A stretch of 64,000 nt of DNA from Liquidambar formosana (GCA_039720395.1 CM077824.1:19863046-19927045), one strand, 5' to 3'; numbered from the stretch's first letter, positions 23,281 through 36,161 are shown. The notes: generated by a model from the sequence alone, not told the origin. Made by a program: numbers and translations.

Positions 23281-25499
23281 ATTTGCTATATATATATATA
23301 TATTTGGTTTTTATTTTTTTATTTTTTAAGGAACTTCGATGTTGTCACACAAACACAGCTGCAAGTGTTCATGCACATATGTGCATCTATACAAAAATAA
23401 ATACCCTTTCTTCAGGAACGATAGAAATTCTTGGCCCTTCACAAGGAATATTGTTGCTACCACTTACCATGTGCAGATTAGGACGACCTCATAGATGTTT
23501 AGGAGCTTGGATTTCGTGCTATATATGCTTGATCGTGGTTGTTGCAAAGCCTGAATGATTTCCTGTAAATAACGAAGAACATCAACAATGGAAACAGATA
23601 CAGGGGTATATCTACCATCATTTTTATATAGATAAGTAATAGTCAGCAAGTGAAACAAAAATTTGGGCACAATTTCTTTGAAACCAACAAGAGTACTCCT
23701 TTTAAGTATTAAAAAAAAATATATATATGGAAGAAAAAAAAAGCCTTCTTCCTTCTCAAAACTAAATCACAATTTAGTTGTTATCATGTTAGCTTAGTTC
23801 TATTCATGTTAAACACATACACTAGGCCTGTCTTGCATAGGTTCACAAATGGTTTTAGTGTTATTGTGAGCTCATACTATCACAATCGCGCATGAACAAA
23901 CTAGGCAACCTAATTAAATAAGATGTAAACCCTACCTTTTTTCTCCTTTTTTTCAATACCTCTCTGAAAGTAAGATTTTTAGACACTTTTAAGGGAGTCC
24001 AACAACAAAATAAGGAATTCCTATTAAATAATCTAAATTTAAATGCTTATATGACAAAATTGCCTAAATGCAAGCTTTTTAGGACTTGCAATGAATTATT
24101 GGATTTTCAATTTCTACATTATATATAAGTTGAAACTTCTTCCATTTGCAACAAAAATGAAGTTAAAAAGTTAAAAATAAATAAATAAATTTGAGTGTGG
24201 GGATATTTTTATTATTGGTAACCTCTTAACCTGATTGAAGTATTTAAACACAGATGTACAAGGTCTTGTATTTAGTTAGTTTCTACACACTAGTGCTGGT
24301 TTGTTCTTCATCATCCCCAATATTATGTACTCGGCAACACTGTATTACAGGGGCTGTACTGGAAAGAATTGCTATTATATTGGAGAGATTAGTTAATTTA
24401 GTGTTGCACATAGGTTCAGTACTATTATCTTGAGGTGTAATAAAGGTTGAATGAAATAATCAGTTTTGGGATATAGGAGAGGTAATTATTGGTAGAGGCA
24501 AACCATGGCATTTATTATTTTGTTGGAAAAATACCACATACCACATTGCCCAAATATTGTGTTTAAAATGATTTTATATATTTGTTTGGGCCCTCTACTT
24601 AATGGCTTACGCTCTTAGGTTGTAAAATTTACAGTATAATGATTAGTTCCTTTTCCCTCTCAAGTCCAAACCCACCTCTTATTCCAGAAAGAGGTAAGCC
24701 TTAGTTTTCCAACGATCAAGATAACGCTTTATGGCTGAGCAAAGTTCTAGTTATTTTGAAGTTCATCTGGAATTTTGGTAAAAGTAGTTGAAACTGATTA
24801 CCTCTGGTGAGGCAATCTGAGAGTGTTATGCCTTATCCTCTGCCAATTCTGATATTTCATGTCGAATTGCTTGAGCACTTCCATTTTCTTCCCTCTCTAT
24901 GCCTACTCCCACTTCACTTTTATTTACTTTTCCCTCTTCTTCTTCTTCTTCTTCTTCCACCTCTTGTTGACTGGATATATCATTTTTGACCTGATCACAT
25001 ACAACAAGACAATTAGTCTAATATGTGAAAAATTAAAGAAAAAATCAATGAATATGCCAGAGTGACTAATAAAGAAAAGAAATTATGAAGAAATTTGTTT
25101 GAAAAATTTTCAAGAAAATTTGACACTTAATTGGGGACCAAGTTCTTTTTCAAGCCAAATAATGTTTGCCCAAATTCCGGAAGTGAAAACCATTCTATCT
25201 ACCATAATTCATATCAAACTGGTTGGTAATTTTTCCTTGTATGTAAAAATGTATGGTGGATGTTGTAGCCAAGTGTAGAGCTCTAAGGTATTATATGGGA
25301 GTATAAATGTGAGAATAATATAGAAGAGAGAGAATGAAAGTCTCAGCCAGAAAAGAAAACTCTTTGTTACTAGTGTGCTTCCCTCTTTTTCTTTTTTTCT
25401 TTTTTTAAAAAAAGGGGTTGCAGATGGGAAATACTTGGATGACATATTGTCATTTGTGGTCATTGCTTTTGGTTGTCATTGCTAAGTCTGTCATTACCC
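23281..25499. other. AT-rich intergenic; (TTC)n tract; NLR-intron-like stretch
   Basis: No gene supported. A TTCTTCTTC pyrimidine tract lies at about 24930-24957. The part 25045-25200 resembles intron 3 of the NLR gene (26755-26905), suggesting a lost further exon unit downstream. Confidence 0.45.
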
Positions 25500-25687
25500 A
25501 TTGCAGATAAACCCCCCTAAAGTATGGGTGTCAACAAAAAACCCCCTGATCAAAAATCAAGCAATATCCTCTGAAGTCACTTTGAACATTACTTGATTTT
25601 GAACATTTGGGGGCAACATTACTTGATTTTGAATATCAGGGGGTTTTTTGCTAACCCTCTCCATACTTCAAGGGGGTTATCTGCAAT
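25500..25687. mobile_element. 188-bp fold-back MITE
   Basis: The left arm ATTGCAGATAAACCCCCC and the right arm (complement ATTGCAGATAACCCCCTTGA) extend inward through AAGTATGG and AAAAAACCCCCTGAT. The core has 'ATTACTTGATTTTGAA' twice. The TSD is uncertain. Confidence 0.7.
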
Positions 25688-25855
25688 TTACAAAAAAAAT
25701 TAAAAAATTAAAAAAAAAATTCAGATTTTTTCTGAAAGAAACAATAGATGAAAGAAAAATATTTGGAGGAAGTGAATCTTGACGCCATAAATCACCACTT
25801 AGCAGAAAATTCAACCAACAATACACTCACAATTTCACAAACATGCACACACATG

Positions 25856-25857
<2 letters not shown>

Positions 25858-25892
<35 letters not shown>
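25858..25892. repeat. (AC)n microsatellite
   Basis: A run of about 16 AC units. Confidence 0.95.
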
Positions 25893-25895
<3 letters not shown>

Positions 25896-26135
25896 TATAT
25901 AACATGTCAAACAAATTGTAAATTCCCCCCTCCCCTCCGCCGGGCCAAGATCCACTTTAGTCGATGCATACCCATCTAGTCAATTACCCTCTGTATATTT
26001 TAGATGGTTGGTAACCCTCCACAAGGACTCCCATTTATTTAAAACTTCATTTGTCTCATCGCTTGGTACAACATGTGCAGATATGAATAGTAATTTGACA
26101 CCATTCAATTATAAAAAAATTTGGAGCATCAATAC

Positions 26136-26636
26136 CTTTTCTTGGAATAGGTGTTCTACGGTTCCATTGAGGCTGCCCTCCCATCGTTTTTCACCATCTT
26201 CTACTGTTATTCTGCGGAGCTTTGGTGTACTAATGGATCCAGAAAAGAATGTCTGCATTTTAGGGCACCCCTCGAACTTCAATCTTTTCAATAATGGCAA
26301 TTCAAAACTATAATTTTCTGAGCAGAAAATCCTGAGGTCAGGTAGATTACATAGCTTCATGTTTTCTAATTGAAAGAGCCATATATGTCCTTCCCCACCA
26401 AGCCCTTCAACTTCAAAAATCTCTTTCATCGAATTGCATTCTTTGACAAAGAGTTCGTTTAAATTCTTTAGTCTTGGGAGTAAATTAGATGGAGCAACCC
26501 TTGGCAGTTTGTGACATCCATCCACTTCCAATCTTTTTAGTTGGCAGAAAGATTCATCTGGAAGTAGACTGTGGAATAGCTCTTGCAAATTTTCCATGTC
26601 TAAAATCCTCATAATCTCCAAGTTGGTGAATGCAAC
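26136..26636 (-). CDS. NLR gene, exon 4 (LRR block)
   Basis: Begins at an acceptor (TTTGTACAG|GTTGCA) and runs 167 codons to HLFQEK, then a potential donor (AAAAG|GTATTG). It holds a C-terminal LRR block of the same plan as exons 2 and 3: 'ESFCQLKRLEVDGCHKL', 'APSNLLPRLKNLNELFV', 'SMKEIFEVEGL', then 'LLKRLKFEGCPKM'. Length is a multiple of three, and the exon starts and ends in phase 0 like its siblings. If the donor is not used, translation adds nine codons to a stop at 26109. A final short exon downstream could not be identified. Part of the gene that starts at 41048. Confidence 0.75.
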
Positions 26637-27921
26637 CTGTACAAATGGCCACTTTCTCCAAAATTAACTTATTGATAATTTAGGAAATATGGTAGTTCTA
26701 TCATTTTCATATTGATAATTATATCATCTAGAAAGAAGAATTAAAGCAGAGATAGCTGAATATGGCAAAGTGACTACAAAAGGAAAAAAAAAAAAAAATT
26801 GTGAAACTGTTTGTTTGAAAAAAATTTTGCAAGAAAATTCGACATTTGGGGACCAAGTTGGATTCAGACCAAATAATTTTTGCCCCAATTTGAAATGCAA
26901 AAACAGTTCTTATCAAAAAACAAGTAGAATGGTCATGCTATTCGGTTTTAATGCACATATATGAAATAAAAAGATACCTTCCTTTTGTCAAATTTATTTA
27001 GTTAATTTCTAATATACAAAATTGGTCATCTTTCATACTGAAACCATATGCAGGCAAACATGGTAATGAATCAAAATAGGGAAAGTGCATGAACCTTGCT
27101 GCATTCCTGCTTGCTTTCCAGCGGTGTCAAATTAATTGAAATATTATATCAGAGAAGATGGATTCTAACTTCTTAGACAAATAATCCTCTTGTCTTTGTT
27201 ACACTCTTTTCTTGAGCAAATAATGGGAAAATTTTGGATCTAGAGTGGTTGTCCAAATGGAATTGCTAGTATTTAACTTTTTCATAATTCAAGAAATATA
27301 GGAGTTCTTTATTTGGTATTACTTTTATTTTGATCCAACATTCGGTCATTCTTTTTTTTTAATTCTCCCTTTTTATTAATACTAGATATGGGCACACGTG
27401 AGGACACCTATATTATATTTAACCGTATGCCCAATGGATAGGTACTCATTCACCCTAGAATAATAGTAATGTTTTTAACTTCTAGAAGAAACCATTTGGG
27501 TCAGTGATTCATGTGTTTGTGTTCAGTTCCTTGCGAATCAAATGATTTTAACTTCTAGGAGTTGAATGTCGGTAGGAAAATGCTGGCAGTCAAAATCATC
27601 ATTTGAAAAAAAAAAAAAAAAAAAAAAGGATTATTACATTCGAGAATATGGATTTGGAGTTATTGGTGGTTTTAACATCCAATTGATGGTATGATTGGAT
27701 AAGAAAATAAATAAATAAATAATGGCAGAAATCGCTGAATGTGGCAAAGTGATGACCAAAGAAAAAGAAACTTAGGAAAAGGTTTGCTAGAAAAATGCCG
27801 CCAGAACTGAATTATCAGGGTACAGCAAGATCCTAATCTTATGAAAAATCCTAGTAATTTTCTGATATTTGATTCAATATTAACAAGTACAGTTGAGAAC
27901 ATAAAAACTCAAGGTACGTAC
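26637..27921 (-). other. NLR intron 3 (1,285 bp)
   Basis: Bounded by GTACGT donor and CAG acceptor on the minus strand. Its segment 26952-27075 is clearly homologous to 28758-28877 in intron 2. A possible Helitron-like end 'CATATCTAG|T' (minus strand) lies near 27384. Confidence 0.65.
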
Positions 27922-28668
27922 CCTTTCGTCGAAGAGCGGTCGTATGGGGATACAAGAACCGCCCTTTTCAAGTTTTCCTTCAGTTTCTTCATCATTCATC
28001 TGAGGATATCTAGAAGTGAATGACTTCATTCTGGGGCAGGTCAATATCTCTAACAATTTCAGGGATGGAAATTCTAAAGTAGAAGGCCCTGTGTAAAAAC
28101 TTGAGAGATTGGGTAGTGTTTGTAGTGTTAGAGTGTGTAGTCGAGGGAACACAATAATCTCTATGGGATTCGATTCGCCTTCTCTTTCCGTCACAACTAT
28201 CGCTTCCATCATCTCACATGAACGAATCTCTACTTTTTTGAGCTGCAACAGATCACCGGCAATGGAAGGTGAGAATATGTTTCTCAGAGTGTCACATTCG
28301 TCAACATATAGCAAACTTAAGCTCTGAAGACTAATAAGAGACTCCATTGGATCTTGTGTCGACCAGATATCCCTTAATTTGGGTAGTTTCCATAACAGCA
28401 ATTTTGACAGCCGAGAAAAGGTGCCGGGAGCAAGACCTTCAATTTCAAATATTATTTCTACAGAATCACAATTTGCTACAGAAAGTTCCTCTAAATTTTT
28501 TAAATCTTTTAACAGATTGGATGGAACCACATTCAATAGCTTATGACATTCGCGCACTCCCAATTGCCTTAGTCGACAAAAGGACTCAGTTGGAAGCTCT
28601 AGGTGCCATATATCTTCTAAGTTATCCAGACCCTTTATTCCCAATCTCTGTAAGTTGGGAAAAGTCAC
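27922..28668 (-). CDS. NLR gene, exon 3 (LRR block)
   Basis: A 249-codon phase-0 exon, from acceptor (TTGTTGCAG|GTGACT) to donor (GAAAGG|GTACGT). It opens 'VTFPNLQRLGIKGLDNLEDI' and contains 'ESFCRLRQLGVRECHKLLNV', 'LLKDLKNLEELSVANCDSV' and 'LSLLYVDECDTLRNIFS', a chain of irregular LRRs. The acidic stretch near its end is followed by 'PLFDER', equivalent to the 'QPLFYKE' and 'QPLFNNE' ends of exons 1 and 2. LRRs of this class make the ligand/effector-sensing horseshoe. Confidence 0.85.
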
Positions 28669-30801
28669 CTGCAACAAGATTCATTCAATTGCCCTCTTTT
28701 AAAAGATGATGTCATCATATAACATAAAGGAATGAATACACAAGCTCGGTTTTTACGCACATATATGAAATAAAAAGATCCTTCCTTTTGTCAAATTATT
28801 CATAATTTCTATTGTACAAAATTGGTCATCTTTCGCATTGAAAGCATGTGTAAGCATATATGGTAATGAATCAAAAGCAGACTTCGAAGAATTTACAACA
28901 ATGATTGGTACACTTAAAGCAAAGATTTATTTATTTTTTCCTCCAATTCTTAAGAATTTTCAGAACTCTCATATGAATCAAGCAAGATAAGTAAAATGAC
29001 TCATAGTATTTCTTCCACTAACTCCCAATATGAGTTTGGTACTATGTGGGAAAACTTAATTGAGCTAAATATTCTCTTTAGTAAAAGGCATGTTATACCC
29101 GGGAAATTCTATGGTACCCAAAAAAAATTGGGATATCGTACCTTGAATGGTATGGTAGCAAATAGTGGCCAAAAAAAAGAAAAAAAGGAAAAGACTATTT
29201 TCCCAAAATTTAACAGTTTCGTAATTCAAGAAATATAACAGTTCTTTTATTTTTATTTATATATTCAATGACTAAAATTCGGAAGGAATAATTAAAGCTA
29301 ACTCTGCGGCAGAGTTGGTGACAAATAAAAAATGGTTATTAGAAAGTATGAATAATTTTGCCTTCGACAATTGGGACCAATTAGGATTCAAAGGTCAAAA
29401 AATACACTGGAAAATTTGTGGACAGAAGGGTAATTTGATTCCGGTTAAAGGAGGACCCCTCTGTAAAATTTGTGAAAAATTATGATGAAGTCTTGTCCTC
29501 TGGCTTGAATCAAGACCCTAAATTAATTTACAAATTAAGGCTTGGGTTGCTTGCGTAGCAATAAATTTGACATTGAAAAAAGAAAATTCCATTCTTGTGG
29601 AATTTGAAATGATGGCTTTCACTAAAGAATTGCTTTGTGGATTTGGAATCCAAGGAATTAAAATTATTTCCAGATAATCGAAACATGTCCAAATCCCATC
29701 CATGTATAAATGCAGAATACTTGGATCATGTGATTTTATTTTATTTTTTTATTTTCCTTTAGACTTGGATTATGTGAATTGAACTACTAGACTATTTTCT
29801 AAATTCGGTATCACATTTATATTAAATAAAAACCTATAAAATGATAAGCCTCAATCTAGTGATTGCTTGCCATTTGTACCATATTGTTGTACCTATACAA
29901 ATAATAATTGAGATATGAGAATTGTTCTCACATAGGGCTACTCTTCTAATCAAAATTTGAAGAAAATATTGAAGAAGACAAAATTTCTTGAATTATAAGT
30001 TCTAAATTTCAGATATGTAAAACCAAAAATTTTCTTTTTCTTGGTTACATACATGTACAACCATACCTCTCTTTGATTTCTTGACTTTTTTTAGTTGACT
30101 GAACTATTTAGACTTGGATTACCTGTGGCTTATCTTTCTTTTTCCGTCTATTAGGTTCCTGGATTAATTCTAGGGAAAAAAAAAGGGAAGAGGAAAAAGA
30201 TTAGAAGGAAAGAAAATGGAAGGAAAAGATAAAATTATATCAAACCAAAATTATTCCAATTCTACTTCTTCTATTTTATTTTATTTTTTCTTGATAAAAT
30301 CCGAGAACCAAATAAAGGCTTAGAGAAAAATAAAACAGAAGATATTATAAACTCATATGAATACCTTCAATTGTAACTTCAATATTGGAAAAGATTTCAA
30401 AAATTTTCCTCTTAGTTAGATTCTTGAGTCAGTGATTTTTACAATGGACTAGTGAGGGGTGTGAGTTGGGCTTTTGTGGACTTGAGTATACATGGCCAAG
30501 CCAACCTAGTACGATTATAAAGAGGCCTAGATCCAAATAAGCTTCTCCATCGGCCATATTTTAATCAACTTGATTAGTGATTAATAAATTAATAAATAAT
30601 TATTTTTAATTATTTAAATACGCACATTTTTTAAAGTAAAATTTGAGTATGATTAGGTTGCTAGTGAGCTAAATGGCCAAAATCTTAAGGGCCAGGTTTG
30701 AGCTTTTGAATTTCCAACTAGATTATAGAATTGGGTTGGATGGTAGAACCTATTGGGTCCGACCCAAAACCATTGCTCGAGTTAGTATTTCATTTCCCTC
30801 A

Positions 30802-31355
30802 AGGGTGGTCGTTGTCACCCCTTGGGGGAATTACAGATGGGTTCGCTTATGGGCAAACAGTTACAGTTCAATTACAGTTTATAGTCATTCTTAGTTAAGT
30901 TAGTAGTCATTTACTCGTAAGTTAGTAATCATTTATATTGAACTGTAATTGTTTGCCCATAGCCGGACCTATCTGTAATTCCCCCAATTTTAATTTGCAC
31001 CTGCTTCTTATTTTAATTTCTCAAGGTTTTATGAAAAATAGAAAAGACTTTTATAAAAACTAGCTACACTGTCCACAAGAAAATGTCATTTTGAACAACC
31101 TTGCAGTAGAATATTTTTTCAAAAATCTAACGTTCAAGTAGACTTTTTGACCATTTACAGCCTCTATTTTATTTTTCGCTAAAAAGTTTACTTAAACAAT
31201 AGATTTTGGAAAAAATTTCTATTACAAAGTTATTCAAAATGATGTTTTGTAGTGAGCTAGTTTTCATATAACGCTTTTATATTTTTCATAAAATCTTGAA
31301 AATTAAAATAAGTGGTGGATGCAAATAAAATTGAGGGGTGGCAATAGCCATCCCC
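30802..31355. mobile_element. family-2 Mutator-type MITE with perfect 9-bp TSD, interrupted
   Basis: TTTCCCTCA flanks it at 30793-30801 and 31356-31364. Ends are AGGGTGGTCGTTGTCACCCC and (from the right) GGGGATGGCTATTGCCACCC. Long inner arms are complementary. A separate palindrome (30824-30985) sits 22 bp inside the left end. Confidence 0.85.
30824..30985. mobile_element. 162-bp palindromic MITE nested in the family-2 MITE
   Basis: Left arm GGGGGAATTACAGATGGGTT and right arm complement GGGGGAATTACAGATAGGTC continue inward (TATGGGCAAAC, TTACAGTTCAAT). Removing it rejoins the family-2 left arm. The TSD could not be fixed. Confidence 0.75.
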
Positions 31356-32126
31356 TTTCCCTCATGATTTTGGTTACTTGTATATATAGATACACACACA
31401 CGCCGTATACACAGGAGTAATGTGAAAATAAGGAAAACAAAATTGAGATTAAATTATAATTCATAATTCATAATTTTTTTATCTTAATTTAATTTTCTTG
31501 GCCCTCAAACAGCCTCAATTCATCAGTAAAGATTCATATACAGTAAATTATTTGTGTTTTTCTCTATGATATTTTGTAATAATTTATTTACACATGCAAA
31601 TGATTTCATTTTCGAATTTCTCTTATACATTATAAGGGAAAAATTCAAAGTTAAAAAACATAATTTATATATAAAAAAAAAAAATTTCTAATATATTTTG
31701 CGAAAGAGATGGCTAATTTGGAATTTGCAAACTTAATAGTTCATAAATAAAGGCAGAAAAAGACGATATTATCATTAACAATTACATACATTGGTAACGT
31801 TTTGGAAGAAGAGAGCTAGAGAGGTATAGCCAATAAGGCGTCTCTAGCTAGCCTCCGGCTGTTTGGTTTAATTGGCATTTACGTGTCCATTATATAGGTT
31901 TGTTTGTTGTTTTTTATTTTATTTTATTTTATTTGTACTTTTTTTTTTTTTAGTGTGCTTTACATAATTATTCACTCATTTTAATATTTGGGAAGGAGAG
32001 AGCCAAAGAGGTGTTAAACTTCGTTATCCACTTGGAATTATTTTAATTAAAATTATCCTCTAGCATTTTTATTGAAATTATACTTGTAAGAATATCCTTG
32101 TAAATTAAATAGAAAAATGTTGGGTA

Positions 32127-32195
32127 TCCCAAATTCAGGATGTCCGAACAAACACAATGGTGGGTCTCACCTCTTTATTCCGTTCGGACATCCTC
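32127..32195. repeat. short hairpin element
   Basis: AATTCAGGATGTCCGAAC and its near-complement GTTCGGACATCCTCAATTC enclose a loop with GGTGGGTCTCACC. Confidence 0.6.
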
Positions 32196-32507
32196 AATTC
32201 AGTAAGGCTAGCATTGGTAGATCAAATAAGATATCATTAAAAATACTTTAAGCAATTAGTTATTCTAACAATTACTTTGGAGAACCTGATGTACCGGGTT
32301 GATTTCTTCTAAAATTGGAAGACAAGTCCACACAATTTTTATTTTTATATTTTTGTAATTACCATTTTACATTTAAAATAATTAATTGGAATAGGAGTTG
32401 TTTCATCTAGGTGCCCAAATTAAAATGAGGTAAAATGTGGCCATTTTTTAAAGTTCAATTTTTAGATCTCGTTAGAAAGTTAAAAGAGAGACAATTAAAA
32501 TGCATAC

Positions 32508-33320
32508 CTCATTGTTGAAGAGAGGTTGTGTAGAGATGTAAAGGTTGCCTTCCTTGGGTGACTCGTCTAATGCTTCATCCTTCGTCTCGCGTATTTGTGG
32601 GCGTGGAGTCCTACTACTAAATGTCTTCATAGCAGGACAACCCAGTATGAATAAAAATTCCAAGGATGGAAAGTTCAATGTGTATCTCCCCGTATAGAAA
32701 ACCATGAGCTTTGGTAGATCATTAAGTATGAGTCCGGATAGCCGCGGAAATACAATAAGCTTTATGCGGTTTTCTTCTCCTTTTCTTTCCTCTGCAATGA
32801 TCGTTTCCATCGTCTCGCATGAATCAATTTCTAGTTGATCGAGTTGCACAAGGCTGCTAGCTATGGAAGGTGAGAATAGACTTTTCAGAATGTTGCACTC
32901 GAAAATTTTTATATGAATCAAATTTTGGAAACCAAATGTTCCATGTGGATAGTCCCACCACCACATACGCTCTAACTTGGGTAGTTTCCCTAATACGATT
33001 TGTCTTAGTTGAGACAGCATTCCGGTTACATGTCCTTCCCTAGCGCCAAGTTGGATTCCGGTTACATGTCCTTCCCTAGCGCCAAGCCTTCCAACTTCAA
33101 CTATCTGTTCTACCGAGTCACAGTGTGTAACACATAGTCTCTCCAATCCTTGTAACCTTGGTAGCAAATTGAATGGAATGACATTTAACACTTTTTTGCA
33201 GCTTGCCACCTGTAGAGATTTTAATTGAGAGAAGGACTTAGCTACAAATTGTGGGTGCCAAATTTCTTTGAAATTGCTGCCATTAAAAATATCCAATTTC
33301 TCCAAGGTAGGGAGTGCAAC
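32508..33320 (-). CDS. NLR gene, exon 2 (LRR block)
   Basis: A 271-codon phase-0 exon, from acceptor (CCCCAG|GTTGCA) to donor (AATGAG|GTATGC). It opens VALPTLEKLDIF and includes 'KSFSQLKSLQVASCKKVLNV', 'LLPRLQGLERLCVTHCDSV', 'LIHIKIFECNILKSLFS' and 'LDQLEIDSCETMETII', a run of irregular LRRs homologous to exons 3 and 4. Near the middle (33025-33096) a 36-bp unit is directly repeated, adding a second in-frame LGAREGHVTG copy. Confidence 0.88.
33025..33096 (-). repeat. 36-bp in-frame tandem duplication in the LRR exon
   Basis: Two adjacent copies of a 36-bp unit containing TTCCGGTTACATGTCCTTCC are identical over at least 32 bp. They encode LGAREGHVTG twice and keep the frame. Confidence 0.9.
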
Positions 33321-35361
33321 CTGGGGAATTTATTTCATTGCATTAGCGATTTACACATATTCTGACTAAATAAAAAAATATAACAGACTATAATCTATTA
33401 ATTTTAATTTTGTCAAGTACTTATTTTTAACAATGTCCCAAAAAAAGTACTTCTTTTTATCTTGAGCTCGAACCCTACCATAGTCCACTTGATAAAATTC
33501 CAACATTTCTCTAATCCTATCTTTGGCTCTCGGTTTTCCGGTGTTAATTTTTGTCTTATATAAACTAAATTACAATCTTATATGAACTAAATTACTATTT
33601 GATCTTAATTTTTGTCTTATATAAACTAAATTTTTGTCGCATAGAAACTAAATTATTATGTTACCTTTATATTTATTCCACTTGAGAAAACTCTACATAT
33701 AATTTTTGTTCATGATTTTCAAAATAATTCTGGCTTAAGCCTTCAGAACTATATGTTCCAACGGTTTTCAAAAGAATTGATGTGACCAAACTCTAATTAC
33801 TACTCAACAAAGGAAAATGCATGTTAGTCATTACATCAATCCATTTTGAATAATTATTTTTTGATGAAATTTTTAACTGGTTAATGCAATTGTCACATCA
33901 TTTGACCAAATTCTACTTTGTAAATAAACGTATTACATCCATATAATACATATACGTACATGAACTTTAAAAAAGAAAAAAAAATCCCATTTACCCTACA
34001 AAGTTTAAACTTAGTGAAAAGAACTTCTTTTTTTTTTTTTTTGTTTTTTTTTTAATAACAAACATTTATATAGCTCATGTATTTAACATATTTAGTTTTA
34101 TTTGCATATTAAAATAGTTTTGATTGTAACACTAGCAAGCCGATGCATATTACAATGATAAGCAACGTCACTACCAATATTTAAAATATTTTGTTCTTTA
34201 TCTTCACTTTGTGAAATCAGAATATAATTTTTGAGTTTTCTATAGTAATCTTCCATCTCTCTATATATCCATTAGTGATCGAATTGTTGTGGTTTGGATG
34301 ATTTTATTATGGATCGGATGATTGGATAATTTGGACCTACTCTTTTGCCTTATCTGGCCTATTTCCACGTTTCATATATTTCGGGACTAAAATTTTTGAA
34401 TATTTTAGGAAAAGAAATTAAAAGTATATATAGATCTAAGACCTATAAACTTATTAATTTTTGAACCATCTTCTTGGTCAAATTTCTCCCTCCTTTTTGT
34501 TTCCTTCTCTATTGTATGTGAAATTTAGATTACTTAAGCCTTTGGGCAGTCCCATTACTTCAATTTTCTATTTAAATCTAAATTTAAAGTAATATATCTC
34601 TAACTAAAGTAATATTAATCATATTATTGTTTTTATTATTTATTCATTTTGGGTTAAGCATAGTTAGACTTGTTATCAAGAAAATGTACAAAAAAAATGC
34701 TTTTATTTGATTAATATTTTAAATATAATTAATTTGATAAAATGCACTATTTTGTAAGAAATCTAATGAAACAATAAAAAATTGGGGATTAATAGTGACA
34801 TACTAGATGAAACAATGTATCATATATTCTCATTCTTTTCGTATTGAACTTTTTACTAAAATTCCTATTGTACCCATATATGTTCATATCCTTATTTTAT
34901 CTGTTTTTATATTTTTATGCCTAAAATTCCATCATATTTTTAAGAAAAGAAAAAAGAACCAAATTATAATTTGTACATATTCCATCCCCTAGTTCACTAA
35001 TTATGGAGCAAACTATTTGTGCAATATAGCATTACTCGTTTGAATATACTAGATATGTGCACATGTGTGTTGCACGTGAATAATATTTAAATAATAAAAA
35101 ATATATGAAAATTTATAAATTCTTAGAGATATTTACCATTTAGGTCATTAGAATGGACACTCAACATAGAAGTTCAAACTTCCTTCCATGGTTAGGAGTC
35201 ATGGAAAGAATAGGAAGTTGATTAGGAGACATACATAGTACTGGAGGCTGTGTAGAATGCATGAAATGGACGTTATTATCTCTTTTTCTCTTTTTTTCCC
35301 CCCGCCCCCCTTCTTTTTTCTTTTCTGCTGGAAAATAAAAATTCTGTATAGTATATATATA

Positions 35362-35808
35362 GAGGGATCTGTTGACACCTGGTGTAAAACATTTTACTCC
35401 TACACCCGTTAATATCTTTTTGTTGAAATTATATTTCGCCACTCCAACTATTAGATTAGATACATATATTACTCAAGCACGTCATGCATACCAAACTTCA
35501 AGTTAATCGGATATCAGAAAATGTTTGATCTGTAAACTTATTTTTCTTTTAATAAATAAAACAATAATTTGGAACACTTTATGAACAACATAGCTCGTCA
35601 TGCATGTCGAATTTCAAGTAAATGGATATCGGGAAGCATTTGATCAATAAACTTACACTTCTTTTTATAAATAAAACTATAATTTGGGGCACTTTATGAA
35701 TGACATAACTTCTAATCCAACAGTTGGATTGGCGAAATATTATTCTCACAAAAAGATATTAGGGGAATATGAATAAAAAGTTTTATATCTAGTGTAAATA
35801 GATCCCTC
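35362..35808. mobile_element. 447-bp fold-back MITE in NLR intron 1
   Basis: Left end GAGGGATCTGTTGACACC and right end complement GAGGGATCTATTTACACTAG. Inward both arms carry TTAATATCTTTTTGT or close variants, then ATATTTCGCCA and an 'AATTTGGRRCACTTTATGAA' word duplicated in the core. Both sides are embedded in TA-rich DNA, so a TSD cannot be read. Confidence 0.7.
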
Positions 35809-35828
35809 TCCTATATATATATATATAT

Positions 35829-36050
35829 TCAAATGATGTGGCAACTTGGACAATCAATTAAAATTTTCAAAAAAAAGAATAAATGTCTATAATGGACTAA
35901 TAAGGCAATTGCCACATCATTTGAATATATATATATATATATATATATATTCAAATGATGTGGCAGCTTGGACAATCAATTAAAATTTTCAAAAAAAAAA
36001 AAAAATGTCTATAATGGACTAATAAGGCAATTGCCACATCATTCCAGCAA
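35829..36050. repeat. tandem repeat (~115 bp unit) with (TA)n spacers
   Basis: 'TCAAATGATGTGGCARCTTG' through 'GGCAATTGCCACATCATT' occurs twice in a row. A third, diverged copy begins at about 36141, is split by the hAT-type element, and resumes at 37154 ('CAATTTGGCCAACAATTTAA'). Confidence 0.8.
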
Positions 36051-36161
36051 ATAAATTTGGGTTCTTGGCATTATCTTATTCAGGTAATACTACATAGCCA
36101 TTTTTTTTTCCTTTTTTTTTTTTCCTGAAAATCTACTTACCCAAATAATATGACAATTTGG

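Larger units (their letters stand above)
28669..32507 (-). other. NLR intron 2 (3,839 bp), with MITE insertions
   Basis: Lies between a GTATGC donor and a TGCAG acceptor. It contains the Mutator-type MITE at 30802-31355 with another palindrome inside it, and a small hairpin at 32127-32195. The part next to exon 3 is homologous to intron 3. Confidence 0.7.

Noticed and set aside
27384..27410. CATATCTAG|T Helitron-like end (also near 35048)
   Set aside because: The CTAG|T end fits but hairpins are weak and no 5' partner was found. Mentioned within the intron entries only.
33465..33490. Box-B-like GGGTTCGAGCTC on the minus strand
   Set aside because: No matching box A at tRNA spacing, no tail and no TSD seen.
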